Notes under the pieces: model-generated | Databases searched by the model: none | Told to the model about the DNA's origin: nothing | The model's input: only the letters and a program-made list of their open reading frames with translations | Made by a program: the position numbers and the translations under genes | Shown here: piece after piece, positions 39,696 to 47,446 of the stretch | How the letters are laid out: the number at the start of each line of letters is the position of its first letter | Position numbering within the stretch: the first letter of the stretch is position 1 | Assembly: GCA_945833925.1 (NCBI GenBank) | Contig: CAMAFX010000013.1 | Location: 1-47,446 of the forward strand | Direction of reading: 5' to 3' | Length of the DNA stretch: 47,446 nucleotides | Source of the DNA: an uncultured Prevotellaceae bacterium | GTDB lineage: Bacteria > Bacteroidota > Bacteroidia > Bacteroidales > Bacteroidaceae

Positions 39696-41864
39696 ATGGC
39701 ACGTAAATCATTTAAAGATATTGATATTTTTAGCGGAATTGAAGCTAAGAATGGCCAGGAATGGCAAAAGGAGAATGGTATCACTGCCAACTGGAAGACA
39801 GCCGAGCAGATTGATATTCAGCCTGTATATACAAAGGAAGACCTCGAGGGTATGGAACACCTGGACTTTGCTGCCGGTATTCCTCCATTCCTTCGTGGCC
39901 CCTATAGCATGATGTATCCTTTCCGCCCATGGACCATCCGTCAGTATGCCGGATTCTCTACAGCGGAGGAGTCTAACGCTTTCTATCGTCGTAACCTTGC
40001 AAGTGGTCAGAAGGGTCTGTCTGTTGCATTCGACCTTCCTACACACCGTGGCTACGACCCAGACAACCAGCGCGTTGTTGGTGATGTCGGAAAGGCTGGT
40101 GTCAGCATCTGCAGCCTTGAGAATATGAAGACTTTGTTCGCTGGTATACCTTTGAACAAGATGTCTGTGTCAATGACTATGAACGGAGCCGTTCTGCCAG
40201 TTCTCGCATTCTATATCAATGCAGGTCTCGAGCAGGGTGCTCAGCTCGAGGAGATGGCTGGTACCATCCAGAACGACATCCTCAAGGAGTTCATGGTGCG
40301 TAACACCTACATCTATCCACCTTCATTCTCAATGAAGATTATCGCTGACATCTTTGAGTTCACAAGCCAGAAGATGCCTAAGTTCAACAGCATCTCTATC
40401 TCTGGCTACCATATGCAGGAGGCTGGTGCAACTGCCGACATCGAGTTGGCTTACACACTTGCCGACGGTATGGACTACCTCCGTGCCGGTATCAACGCCG
40501 GTATCGATGTCGATGCGTTCGCTCCTCGTCTCAGCTTCTTCTGGGCTATCGGTGTGAACCACTTCATGGAGATTGCCAAGATGCGTGCAGGTCGTCTGCT
40601 CTGGGCTAAGATTGTCAAGAGCTTTGGCGCCAAGAATCCTAAGTCAATGGCACTCCGTACTCACTCACAGACATCAGGTTGGTCGCTCACCGAGCAGGAT
40701 CCATTCAACAACGTTGGTCGTACCTGTATCGAGGCTATGGCTGCTGTGCTTGGTCACACCCAGTCACTCCACACCAACGCTCTCGACGAGGCTATCGCAC
40801 TTCCTACCGACTTCTCGGCTCGTATCGCACGTAACACTCAGATTTACATCCAGAACGAGACCCAGGTATGCAAGCATATCGACCCATGGGCAGGTTCTTA
40901 CTATGTTGAGAAACTGACACAGGAACTCTACCATAAGGCATGGGAGCACATCCAGGAAATCGAGAAGCTTGGCGGTATGGCAAAGGCTATCGAGACTGGT
41001 CTGCCAAAGATGCGTATCGAGGAGGCTGCTGCACGTACTCAGGCTCGTATCGACTGTGGTACACAGACCATCGTTGGTGTCAACAAGTATCGTCTCGAGC
41101 ACGAGGATCCCATCGACATCCTCGAAATCGACAACACTGCCGTACGTATGCAGCAGGAGGAGGCTCTCAAGGACCTCAAGGCTAAGCGCGACGAGGCTCA
41201 GGTCAAGGCCGACCTCGAGGCTATCACCAAGTGCGTTCAGGAGTTTGCAGACGGCAAGAAGAGTGAGGATAACCTGCTTGCTCTCGCTGTTACCGCTGCT
41301 GGTCACCGTGCTACTCTCGGTGAAATCAGTGACGCTTGCGAGGCAGTTGTAGGACGTTATAAAGCAATCATTAGAACTATTTCAGGCGTGTATTCATCAG
41401 AAAGTAAGAATGACGACCTCTTCAAGGAGGCATGCGCTCTCACAGACGAGTTCGCTAAGGTAAATGGCCGTCGTCCACGTATCATGGTGGCTAAGATGGG
41501 TCAGGATGGTCACGACCGTGGTGCAAAGGTTGTTGCAACCGGTTATGCAGACTGCGGTTACGACGTAGATATGGGTCCTCTGTTCCAGACTCCAGCCGAG
41601 GCTGCACGTCAGGCTGTTGAGAATGACGTCAACATCATCGGTGCAAGTTCACTGGCTGCCGGTCACAAGACTCTCATCCCTCAGCTTATCGAGGAGTTGA
41701 AGAAGCTCGGTCGCGAGGACATCATGGTTATCGCCGGTGGTGTAATTCCTGCTCAGGACTACGACTTCCTCTACAAGGCAGGCGTAGCTGCAATCTTCGG
41801 CCCTGGTACTCCAGTCGCTTACTCTGCAGTGACAATGATGAATATTCTCTTGGGCAAGGAATAA
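39696..41864 (+). CDS. mutB: Methylmalonyl-CoA mutase large subunit
   Basis: The 722-residue catalytic subunit has the CoA-binding barrel (about 80-440) with the [19 protein letters not shown] substrate segment near 85-105 and the [11 protein letters not shown] stretch containing the active-site His near 323-333. The C-terminal B12 domain has DGHDRG with His606 as the lower cobalt ligand, then GASSLAAGH and AGGVIP, the usual cofactor-tail contacts. Length is normal. The gene starts 2 bp after mutA and is followed by a clear terminator. Together with mutA it would serve the succinate-to-propionate path; the epimerase and decarboxylase genes are not in this window. Confidence 0.97.
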   Translation: MARKSFKDIDIFSGIEAKNGQEWQKENGITANWKTAEQIDIQPVYTKEDLEGMEHLDFAAGIPPFLRGPYSMMYPFRPWTIRQYAGFSTAEESNAFYRRNLASGQKGLSVAFDLPTHRGYDPDNQRVVGDVGKAGVSICSLENMKTLFAGIPLNKMSVSMTMNGAVLPVLAFYINAGLEQGAQLEEMAGTIQNDILKEFMVRNTYIYPPSFSMKIIADIFEFTSQKMPKFNSISISGYHMQEAGATADIELAYTLADGMDYLRAGINAGIDVDAFAPRLSFFWAIGVNHFMEIAKMRAGRLLWAKIVKSFGAKNPKSMALRTHSQTSGWSLTEQDPFNNVGRTCIEAMAAVLGHTQSLHTNALDEAIALPTDFSARIARNTQIYIQNETQVCKHIDPWAGSYYVEKLTQELYHKAWEHIQEIEKLGGMAKAIETGLPKMRIEEAAARTQARIDCGTQTIVGVNKYRLEHEDPIDILEIDNTAVRMQQEEALKDLKAKRDEAQVKADLEAITKCVQEFADGKKSEDNLLALAVTAAGHRATLGEISDACEAVVGRYKAIIRTISGVYSSESKNDDLFKEACALTDEFAKVNGRRPRIMVAKMGQDGHDRGAKVVATGYADCGYDVDMGPLFQTPAEAARQAVENDVNIIGASSLAAGHKTLIPQLIEELKKLGREDIMVIAGGVIPAQDYDFLYKAGVAAIFGPGTPVAYSAVTMMNILLGKE

Positions 41865-41894
41865 TCCCCCTTGATCCATTCATAAGACTTAATC

Positions 41895-41927
41895 AAGGTG
41901 AAGCCGCATCCGTGGCTTCACCTTTTT
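41895..41927 (+). terminator. Terminator of the mutAB operon
   Basis: AAGGTGAAGCC pairs perfectly with GGCTTCACCTT over 11 bp across an 8-nt loop, followed by TTTC. It begins 31 bp after the mutB stop. Confidence 0.9.
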
Positions 41928-42138
41928 CTTTCTTTCTCTCTCTCTCAACAAAGTTTCTTCTCCTTGTTTGTGGTAGGGGTGCTTCCCGCTCTGTCGGCTG
42001 AAGTCGAAGATGTGCTGCAACTTCCATCTCTCGTGGATATTGCTTTCGTTTTCTTGTATTACAGCATCTTTTAGTGAATGTTTTAAGAAAAAATGAAAGA
42101 AAATCACATTTTTTATGAACTTACATTGTATTATTTAT
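41928..42138. other. Intergenic stretch without a gene
   Basis: After the terminator the sequence is pyrimidine-rich (repeats of TTTC and CTCT) and then AT-rich. I see no reading frame with a recognisable product and no RNA gene. Confidence 0.55.
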
Positions 42139-42146
42139 TATCTTTG
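42139..42146 (+). promoter_or_regulatory. -7 box of the second giant secreted protein gene
   Basis: TATCTTTG matches the -7 consensus. A TATG at 42114-42117 with a 21-bp spacer may act as a weak -33 element. The leader is about 75 nt; its ATTAACTAA stretch resembles that before the related gene at 6931. Confidence 0.65.
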
Positions 42147-42227
42147 TGGCATTGCATACATTATTCATAATATCTTGAAAAATCAAACATTCTAATTAAC
42201 CTTTTTATTAACTAAAATCAACAACGC

Positions 42228-45200
42228 ATGAAGAAACTTTTCTTTTCTTTGATTGCACTGATGGTGTCTTTCGTCAGTGTAAACGCGCAGCTTGAGGCTG
42301 GTGACTACATCCTCCAGAATGTTGAGAATGGCGGTTATTTAGGTGGAGGTAACGATTGGGGTACCCACGCTACCACACTGGGCAGACCACAGTTCTTTAA
42401 ATTGGAAGGTGCCGACGGAGTCTACACTATCGACTCTCACCAGTACAACAATGCTAATGCACACTATTTCGCAGGTGCTTATTGCGATGGTGCCGCAACC
42501 AACTTCACATTCAAATCAGTAGGTGAGAATATTTATGTATTCTCGCAGGATGGTACAAATTTCATCGCAACTGATGGCATGAACAAGGTTATCAAGACAG
42601 TTACTGACGAAACTCTTCCTGCAGCCCAGTGGAGACTTATCTCAAAGGCCGACATTGTGGCTTCTCAGGCAGAAGCAAGCATTTCAACTCCTGTTGACGT
42701 GACCGGTCTTATCATTAACCCTGAGTTCAAGCGCAATGGCAACACAAGTTTCTATCCTACATGGACAGTGACTGGCGCTGACGGAACAGGTACTCCAAGC
42801 AACCTTTCTTATGGTAGTGGTGGCAACAATGCAAACTGCGCAGAGTCATACCATGCAACCAACGGTTTCGACCTTTCTCAGGTTATTACGGGTCTCAAGG
42901 CTGGTGTTTACGCACTCGGTGCAAAGGCTTTCTATCGTCAGGATGGTTCAGACGAGGAGAATCTTCCTTACGTTTATGCAAACGGTGAGAAGTCTGTCTT
43001 CCCTAAGTTGACAGGTTCCATCAGTAGCATGACTGCTGCATACACAGCTTTCCTGAATGGCGAATATGCAATCAACCCAATTTATGTTGAAGTAGAGGAG
43101 GGCGGTTCTCTCAAAGTAGGTGTACACGGTGATACCAACACAGGTCTGTGGAACATCTGGGGTGAGTTCTCGCTCACTTATTACGGAAACGTTAGTCTCG
43201 CTGAAGTTAAGCTTGCTTCTTATATCGCAGCTCTCAACGAATACAAGGAGGAGGCTGCTACCATCACAGGTAAGATGGACGCTCAGGTAGCCGCTGATCT
43301 GGCAGCTGCCGCTGCTGTAACTCCAGAGGCAACAGCAGAAGCTTATGAGGCTGCTACATCTGCACTCAAGGATGCTATTTCTGCTGCAAGAAGCTCAATT
43401 ACTGCTTATGCTACTGCTAAGAGTGTTGCCGACCAGGTTGCTGCAAACGCTGCAGTTGCAGGTCTTAACATTGCAGATGTGACAGATGCATTCAATACAG
43501 CTTACGAGAATGGTACTCTCGACCTCACAGAAGGCAACCCCGTACTCGCTGCATACAAGGCAGGCGTTCAGGCTAAGGCTGCTTCCATGATGGACATGAC
43601 GAGTCTGCTCGCTAACCCAAGTTTCGAGACCGGCAACCTCGAGGGCTGGACTTCTGCCGACGGTGGAAATACTGCTACAAACAAGAACTTCGGATTGCTG
43701 ACAGGTAACATCTTCGTAGAACGCTGGACTCCTGGTCCTGGAACTCTTGACAACGGCGACCTTTCTCAGGTTGTTAGTTTGCCTGCTGGTAACTATCTCC
43801 TCACAGCTGAGGCTCAGAACCTTCAGCAGGGTGATGGTGCTGTTATTCCTGGTGGTTACTTTATCTATGTCGACGGCGCTAAGGCTGAGGTAAGCAATAC
43901 CCCAGGTACTTTCGCCGTAGCATTCAAGTTGACAGAGACCACTCCTGTAACTCTCGGTGCTAAGATAGAGGGTTGTACAGGTAACTGGATTTCTGTAGAC
44001 AACTTCATGCTCTATGGTACGACTCTTGCTTACACCGAGAATTTCAACTCTCTCGAGGCGACCTCTGAGGACATCTGCGGTTACAGCAAGGATATGGCTA
44101 ATAATAACACAACCAAGTATGGTGCACAGCCTGTTGAGGGCTGGACTGTTGCAGAGGGTGTCGGTGTAACCGATTCTGGCACAGAGGGCAATGGTGTAGT
44201 TGGCGGTATCTTCGCTTACGGTTCTGCTCAGGTTATGCGTGGTGGTACTGTTGGCGCTCCTGCAACTAATTCAGGGGGTGAGACTGGCAACGCTTTCGGT
44301 TTGCTCGGTGTATGGGGCTGCAAGGTTCAGTACACTAAGGACATCCAGCTCGAGGGCGGTATCTACAAGATGACCGTTCCTACTTACTGCGCAAAGGGTG
44401 CAAGCAAGGTGACCAACCTCACAGGTGTTATTGTTGGTTCTACAGAGTACTACTCAGAAACTCAGAGCTTTACTGAGGGCGCATGGACAACTCAGACTAT
44501 TGAGTTCGCCCTTCCACAGGCTGCTACCGTAACTCTTTCACTCGGTTACAAGTCTCTCGGTTCTGGCAGCAGTGCTAACCCACACTTGTTCATCGATGCT
44601 ATTGAAATTGAAAAGACTGCCGATCCTGCTGCTGCTCTTGCACAGTACAAGGAGAATGCTCTCGCAGAAATCAATGAATTGCCTGTTGGCGACGGTTTGT
44701 TCTATTATACAGGTGCTTCTGTAGAGGCTGCCAAGACTGCTATTGAGGCTGCTGAGGCAACCGATGCTGTTGACGCTGCTTCTGAACTTCTCGTTAGGAA
44801 TCTTCCTGTTGAGGGCCAGGCTTATGCTGTTGCCAACACAACTGCAAGCGGTAACCTCTCTGTTAATACAGAGAGTCAGAGCGTAACTCTTCAGGCCGAT
44901 GCTGTTGTTTACTTCACAGCAGTTGAGGGTGGCTATGCTATCAGCAACGAAGAGGGTTCTTATATCTTCAAGACCACAGCAAACACCTGGACTCTTTCAA
45001 CAACTACAAACCTCGATGAGGCTTACGTTCTCAAAGCTAACATCGTTGAGGGTGGCTATACTCTCCAGGGTTCTAAGGGTCTCCTTGGTAGCGATTCAAC
45101 AGAGGAGGGCGCAGCTATCTATGCTAACAAGGCTGCTGCCAACAATGGTGTTTGGACTATTACAGCTGTCGAGGGTCCTGCAGGTTGGGATGGCGCGACT

Positions 45201-46850
45201 GTTACTACTTCTCTTGGCGAGACTGCTGTAACTGCTATTTCTGATCTTGACAATATCGTGATTACTCTCCCAGGTGCTAAGTCTATCGAGGTTCTTGGCG
45301 AAGAGGAGTGTGCTGGTCTCACTCTCCAGAACGAGGATGGTTCTGAGATTTATGGTCTCTGGCATCCAGCTTATGGATCAACATATTCTGTTGACGGTGA
45401 GAACATCACTCTTAGTGGTTTCGTAACTGCTGAAGAAAAGACCGTTGAGATTCCTGCTGGTACAACTGCACTCTACATCAAGGACAACGGCACATTCGCT
45501 GTTGATGGCGAGAATGTTTATCTTCCAACTATCACACTTAATGCTAATATCTCTGCTCCTGCAGAGCCATTCGCTGTTGCAGTTAGCAACAATGATGTTG
45601 CTGGTGATGCTACCAAGGCTGTTGAAGCTGCTGCAACTGGTGTTGCTAAGACATTCGTTGTAACTGCTACCGATGTTACTCTCGCTGTTGGCGAGGCTAC
45701 TGCTACTCTCTCAATGCTCGAGGCAGAGAAGCAGTTTGGTGCTGCTACAGTAGCTATCACAGAGACAGGTGCTACTATCAGCTTCGATGAGGCTGGTGCT
45801 GAAGTATTCACAGAGCCTGGTACTTATGTACTCACTCTCCCTGAAGGTGTATTCGTAGACGCAGAGGGTACTCCAAGTGCTGCTGCTGTATACCAGTGGG
45901 TTGTTGCCCAGAGCGAACCAGAGCCTATCGAGTATGCAATCGAGTCTTATCTTGGTTCTTTTTACGAGGGTCTTCCTCTTGATATTGACCTTGACGAGAT
46001 TCTCGAGGCTATCGGTGCAGAGTCAATGGCTGACGTCACTATCTATACTGTTCTTCCAAACGGTGAACGTGTAGAAGGTGTTCTTAGTACAACTGACGGA
46101 TGGCGTGACGCTGAGGGTAATTTCGTTGACTGGGGTGACAATGCAGTATTCTATCTCCAGGATGACGATACTGCTCCTGGTAAGGTTTATTACATGGGTG
46201 GTATGCCTGGTCGTACAAACGAGGTTGCTTCTTACACAGCTACTTTGATTTATGTAAACAACTCAACCAATGCTTCTCAGGTTGTTACCTTCACTATCAA
46301 CTATGTTGAGCAGCCTGAACTTTCATTCGAGGTTGTCAAGACTATCGAGATTGCTCACAACGAGACTGCAGGTAAAGCATACAGTGAGACTGAGGAAGCT
46401 CCAACATTCGATGTTGCTGAGGTTGCTGCTGCTCTCGGTGTAGAGGACCTCTCTGACGTTGTTACTTACATCGTTAACGTAACCGACGGTTCATATGTTA
46501 TTAACACAACCGACGGTTGGCGCGATGCTAATGGTGATGCTGCTTCATGGTCAGATGCAACAAACGGCTTCTGCATCAAGTTGAGCGATCCTACTTCTGG
46601 TATCTTCGATTACACAGGTGCACACGATGATAACTTCGCAGAAGGTGATACCTACGTTGCTAAGTGGGCTATCACTTATGATGGCAAGGCTGTTATCATG
46701 AACATTACCGTTACATTCGTTAAGCCAACAGGCATTAACAGTATCAATGCTAACGAGAATGCAACGATCTTCAACCTCAACGGCATTAAGCTCAACAAGG
46801 TTCAGAAGGGTGTTAACATTATCAATGGCAAGAAGGTCTTGGTAAAGTAA
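42228..46850 (+). CDS. Giant secreted repeat protein with short sorting-type C-terminus
   Basis: The 1540-residue protein starts with an intact signal peptide, MKKLFFSLIALMVS... ending at VNAQ. The N-terminal module (about 22-330) is related to both modules of the protein at 2506: GGYLGGGNDWGT with a trefoil-like part, then a jelly-roll-like part with AFYRQDG. A helical Ala-rich linker, further jelly-roll-like domains (PSFETGNLEGW near 465) and Ig-like strands follow. Two tandem copies of a 115-residue unit near 1250-1365 and 1370-1490 share TTDGWRDA and resemble DUF4859. The end, NLNGIKLNKVQKGVNIINGKKVLVK, is the short tail common on secreted Bacteroidales proteins and related to type IX sorting tails. 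Probably surface-attached and glycan-binding; no enzyme domain was found. Confidence 0.8.
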   Translation: MKKLFFSLIALMVSFVSVNAQLEAGDYILQNVENGGYLGGGNDWGTHATTLGRPQFFKLEGADGVYTIDSHQYNNANAHYFAGAYCDGAATNFTFKSVGENIYVFSQDGTNFIATDGMNKVIKTVTDETLPAAQWRLISKADIVASQAEASISTPVDVTGLIINPEFKRNGNTSFYPTWTVTGADGTGTPSNLSYGSGGNNANCAESYHATNGFDLSQVITGLKAGVYALGAKAFYRQDGSDEENLPYVYANGEKSVFPKLTGSISSMTAAYTAFLNGEYAINPIYVEVEEGGSLKVGVHGDTNTGLWNIWGEFSLTYYGNVSLAEVKLASYIAALNEYKEEAATITGKMDAQVAADLAAAAAVTPEATAEAYEAATSALKDAISAARSSITAYATAKSVADQVAANAAVAGLNIADVTDAFNTAYENGTLDLTEGNPVLAAYKAGVQAKAASMMDMTSLLANPSFETGNLEGWTSADGGNTATNKNFGLLTGNIFVERWTPGPGTLDNGDLSQVVSLPAGNYLLTAEAQNLQQGDGAVIPGGYFIYVDGAKAEVSNTPGTFAVAFKLTETTPVTLGAKIEGCTGNWISVDNFMLYGTTLAYTENFNSLEATSEDICGYSKDMANNNTTKYGAQPVEGWTVAEGVGVTDSGTEGNGVVGGIFAYGSAQVMRGGTVGAPATNSGGETGNAFGLLGVWGCKVQYTKDIQLEGGIYKMTVPTYCAKGASKVTNLTGVIVGSTEYYSETQSFTEGAWTTQTIEFALPQAATVTLSLGYKSLGSGSSANPHLFIDAIEIEKTADPAAALAQYKENALAEINELPVGDGLFYYTGASVEAAKTAIEAAEATDAVDAASELLVRNLPVEGQAYAVANTTASGNLSVNTESQSVTLQADAVVYFTAVEGGYAISNEEGSYIFKTTANTWTLSTTTNLDEAYVLKANIVEGGYTLQGSKGLLGSDSTEEGAAIYANKAAANNGVWTITAVEGPAGWDGATVTTSLGETAVTAISDLDNIVITLPGAKSIEVLGEEECAGLTLQNEDGSEIYGLWHPAYGSTYSVDGENITLSGFVTAEEKTVEIPAGTTALYIKDNGTFAVDGENVYLPTITLNANISAPAEPFAVAVSNNDVAGDATKAVEAAATGVAKTFVVTATDVTLAVGEATATLSMLEAEKQFGAATVAITETGATISFDEAGAEVFTEPGTYVLTLPEGVFVDAEGTPSAAAVYQWVVAQSEPEPIEYAIESYLGSFYEGLPLDIDLDEILEAIGAESMADVTIYTVLPNGERVEGVLSTTDGWRDAEGNFVDWGDNAVFYLQDDDTAPGKVYYMGGMPGRTNEVASYTATLIYVNNSTNASQVVTFTINYVEQPELSFEVVKTIEIAHNETAGKAYSETEEAPTFDVAEVAAALGVEDLSDVVTYIVNVTDGSYVINTTDGWRDANGDAASWSDATNGFCIKLSDPTSGIFDYTGAHDDNFAEGDTYVAKWAITYDGKAVIMNITVTFVKPTGINSINANENATIFNLNGIKLNKVQKGVNIINGKKVLVK

Positions 46851-46867
46851 TCCACTTACCATAACAT

Positions 46868-46919
46868 ATTGCATCATATATTGCATCATATATTGCATCA
46901 TATATTGCATCGAATATTG
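46868..46919. repeat. 12-bp tandem repeat, four copies
   Basis: ATTGCATCATAT is repeated at 46868, 46880 and 46892 without change, with a fourth altered copy at 46904 and a partial fifth. It lies between the stop at 46850 and the terminator. A minus-strand open frame reading MQYMMQYMMQYM across it is a by-product of the repeat. Confidence 0.9.
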
Positions 46920-46941
46920 TTAATCATTAACAATCTCTATG

Positions 46942-46973
46942 AAAGGGACTCGAGTTATCTCGAGTCCCTTTTT
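46942..46973 (+). terminator. Terminator of the second giant secreted protein gene
   Basis: AAAGGGACTCGAG pairs perfectly over 13 bp with CTCGAGTCCCTTT, with a TTAT loop and further T after the stem. It lies 92 bp after the stop, past the 12-bp repeats. Confidence 0.9.
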
Positions 46974-47078
46974 GTTCATAACTTATGGTATCCTTCCTTC
47001 AGTTATCCTTCCGCCATCTCCTTCTTTCCATCCCTTGTCCTTCTTCCTTTTTCTTTTCCTTCTCTCTTCTGGTATTTC

Positions 47079-47230
47079 GGGTTTCGTCTTATTCTTTTCT
47101 CAATTTTTTTGCTTTTCATTTCCTTAACGTTCTCTTTCCTTATTCACCTTGATGGGGTTTCGTCTTATTCTTTTCTCTATTTTTTTTGCTTTTCATTTCC
47201 TTAACGTTCTCTTTCCTTATTCACCTTGAT
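47079..47230. repeat. Tandem duplication of about 76 bp
   Basis: The stretch from GGGTTTCGTC to CACCTTGAT at 47079-47153 is repeated at 47155-47230 with nearly no change; the main difference is in the T-run (CAATTTTTTT against CTATTTTTTTT). The lack of other drift suggests a recent duplication. Confidence 0.9.
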
Positions 47231-47263
47231 TTGTTCACGCATAAATTTGTTTCCTGTTTCGTT

Positions 47264-47283
47264 CTGCAACATACATGTTGCAG
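47264..47283. repeat. Small palindrome upstream of the last promoter
   Basis: CTGCAACAT and ATGTTGCAG are perfect 9-bp inverted arms with two bases between. It lies about 130 bp before the promoter at the window's end and may be an operator; no more can be said. Confidence 0.5.
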
Positions 47284-47409
47284 CCACCACGTTCAAAAAA
47301 CGCCTTCGCGCGCGTTATATATAAATAATGTATGTAAGTATTATAGTCCCTTCTATACTGCTCAGTACCTCCAAACATTATCTTTTTTTCGAAAAAAGTT
47401 TGTAAATCG

Positions 47410-47441
47410 TTTGGTGGGGTTAAAGATTTGTAGTACCTTTG
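47410..47441 (+). promoter_or_regulatory. Promoter leading out of the window
   Basis: TTTG (47410-47413), a 20-bp spacer and TACCTTTG (47434-47441) match the Bacteroidetes consensus fully. The gene it drives would start beyond 47446. Confidence 0.8.
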
Positions 47442-47446
47442 CATCC

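Larger units (their letters stand above)
46974..47409. other. Pyrimidine-rich intergenic region
   Basis: No gene is supported here. The plus strand is strongly T/C-rich. It holds a 76-bp tandem duplication (47079-47230) and a small palindrome (47264-47283), listed separately, and leads into a promoter at the window's end. Confidence 0.6.

Noticed and set aside
46551..46910. Minus-strand frame starting MQYMMQYMMQYM
   Set aside because: Start comes from the 12-bp tandem repeat; the rest is antisense to the giant secreted protein gene.

Overview
The window looks like chromosomal DNA of a Bacteroidales bacterium, most likely Prevotella or a close relative. The reasons are several promoters of the Bacteroidetes form TTTG-N19/20-TAnnTTTG, genes without strong Shine-Dalgarno sites, a Bacteroidales-type V-ATPase operon with a DUF2764 protein, a two-subunit methylmalonyl-CoA mutase, DUF3575 and OmpA-like envelope proteins, and very large secreted repeat proteins ending in a dockerin-like domain or a short sorting-type tail. 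I recognised no tRNA, rRNA, CRISPR array, phage gene or insertion sequence.

Layout. 1-876: non-coding, with a 22-bp phased repeat array and a cluster of a 10-bp motif. 877-2217: a radical SAM protein and a small secreted protein, convergent. 2506-6931 (minus): a giant secreted protein with a dockerin-like end and an apparent +1 frameshift just after its start codon. 7162-14739 (minus): V-type ATPase operon in the order E, DUF2764, A, B, D, I, K, with its own promoter and terminator; the K subunit has the set of residues that bind Na+ in Enterococcus hirae. 14895-15593 (minus): IspD-type cytidylyltransferase. 15741-17904 (plus): two glycosyltransferases. 17881-20693 (minus): rpsO followed by a YfhO-family membrane protein. 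20924-34026 (plus): a five-gene envelope cluster. 34452-35789: NADP-type glutamate dehydrogenase. 35918-37630 (minus): AspT/YidE-type transporter. 37840-41864: mutA and mutB. 42228-46850: a second giant secreted protein, related to the one at 2506. 46851-47446: repeats, a terminator, and a consensus promoter that fires out of the window.

The most unusual part is the five-gene cluster at 20924-34026. It encodes a helical secreted protein ending in a CxxCH motif, a DUF3575-like barrel with a long Ala/Lys coiled coil, a protein with a central OmpA-like domain, a small DUF3575 barrel, and a protein of about 1950 residues made of nine beta-rich units of about 185-230 residues in an alternating A/B pattern. 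Each unit is the size of a small outer-membrane barrel, so the last protein could be a string of barrels or one very large barrel. The setting (signal peptides, barrels, OmpA domain, coiled coil) suggests one envelope complex; its function is unknown to me.

The metabolic genes fit a succinate/propionate-forming gut or oral anaerobe: methylmalonyl-CoA mutase for the succinate-propionate route, glutamate dehydrogenase for ammonia assimilation, and an ion-translocating V-ATPase that probably uses Na+. All assignments come from reading the sequence; no database search was run.
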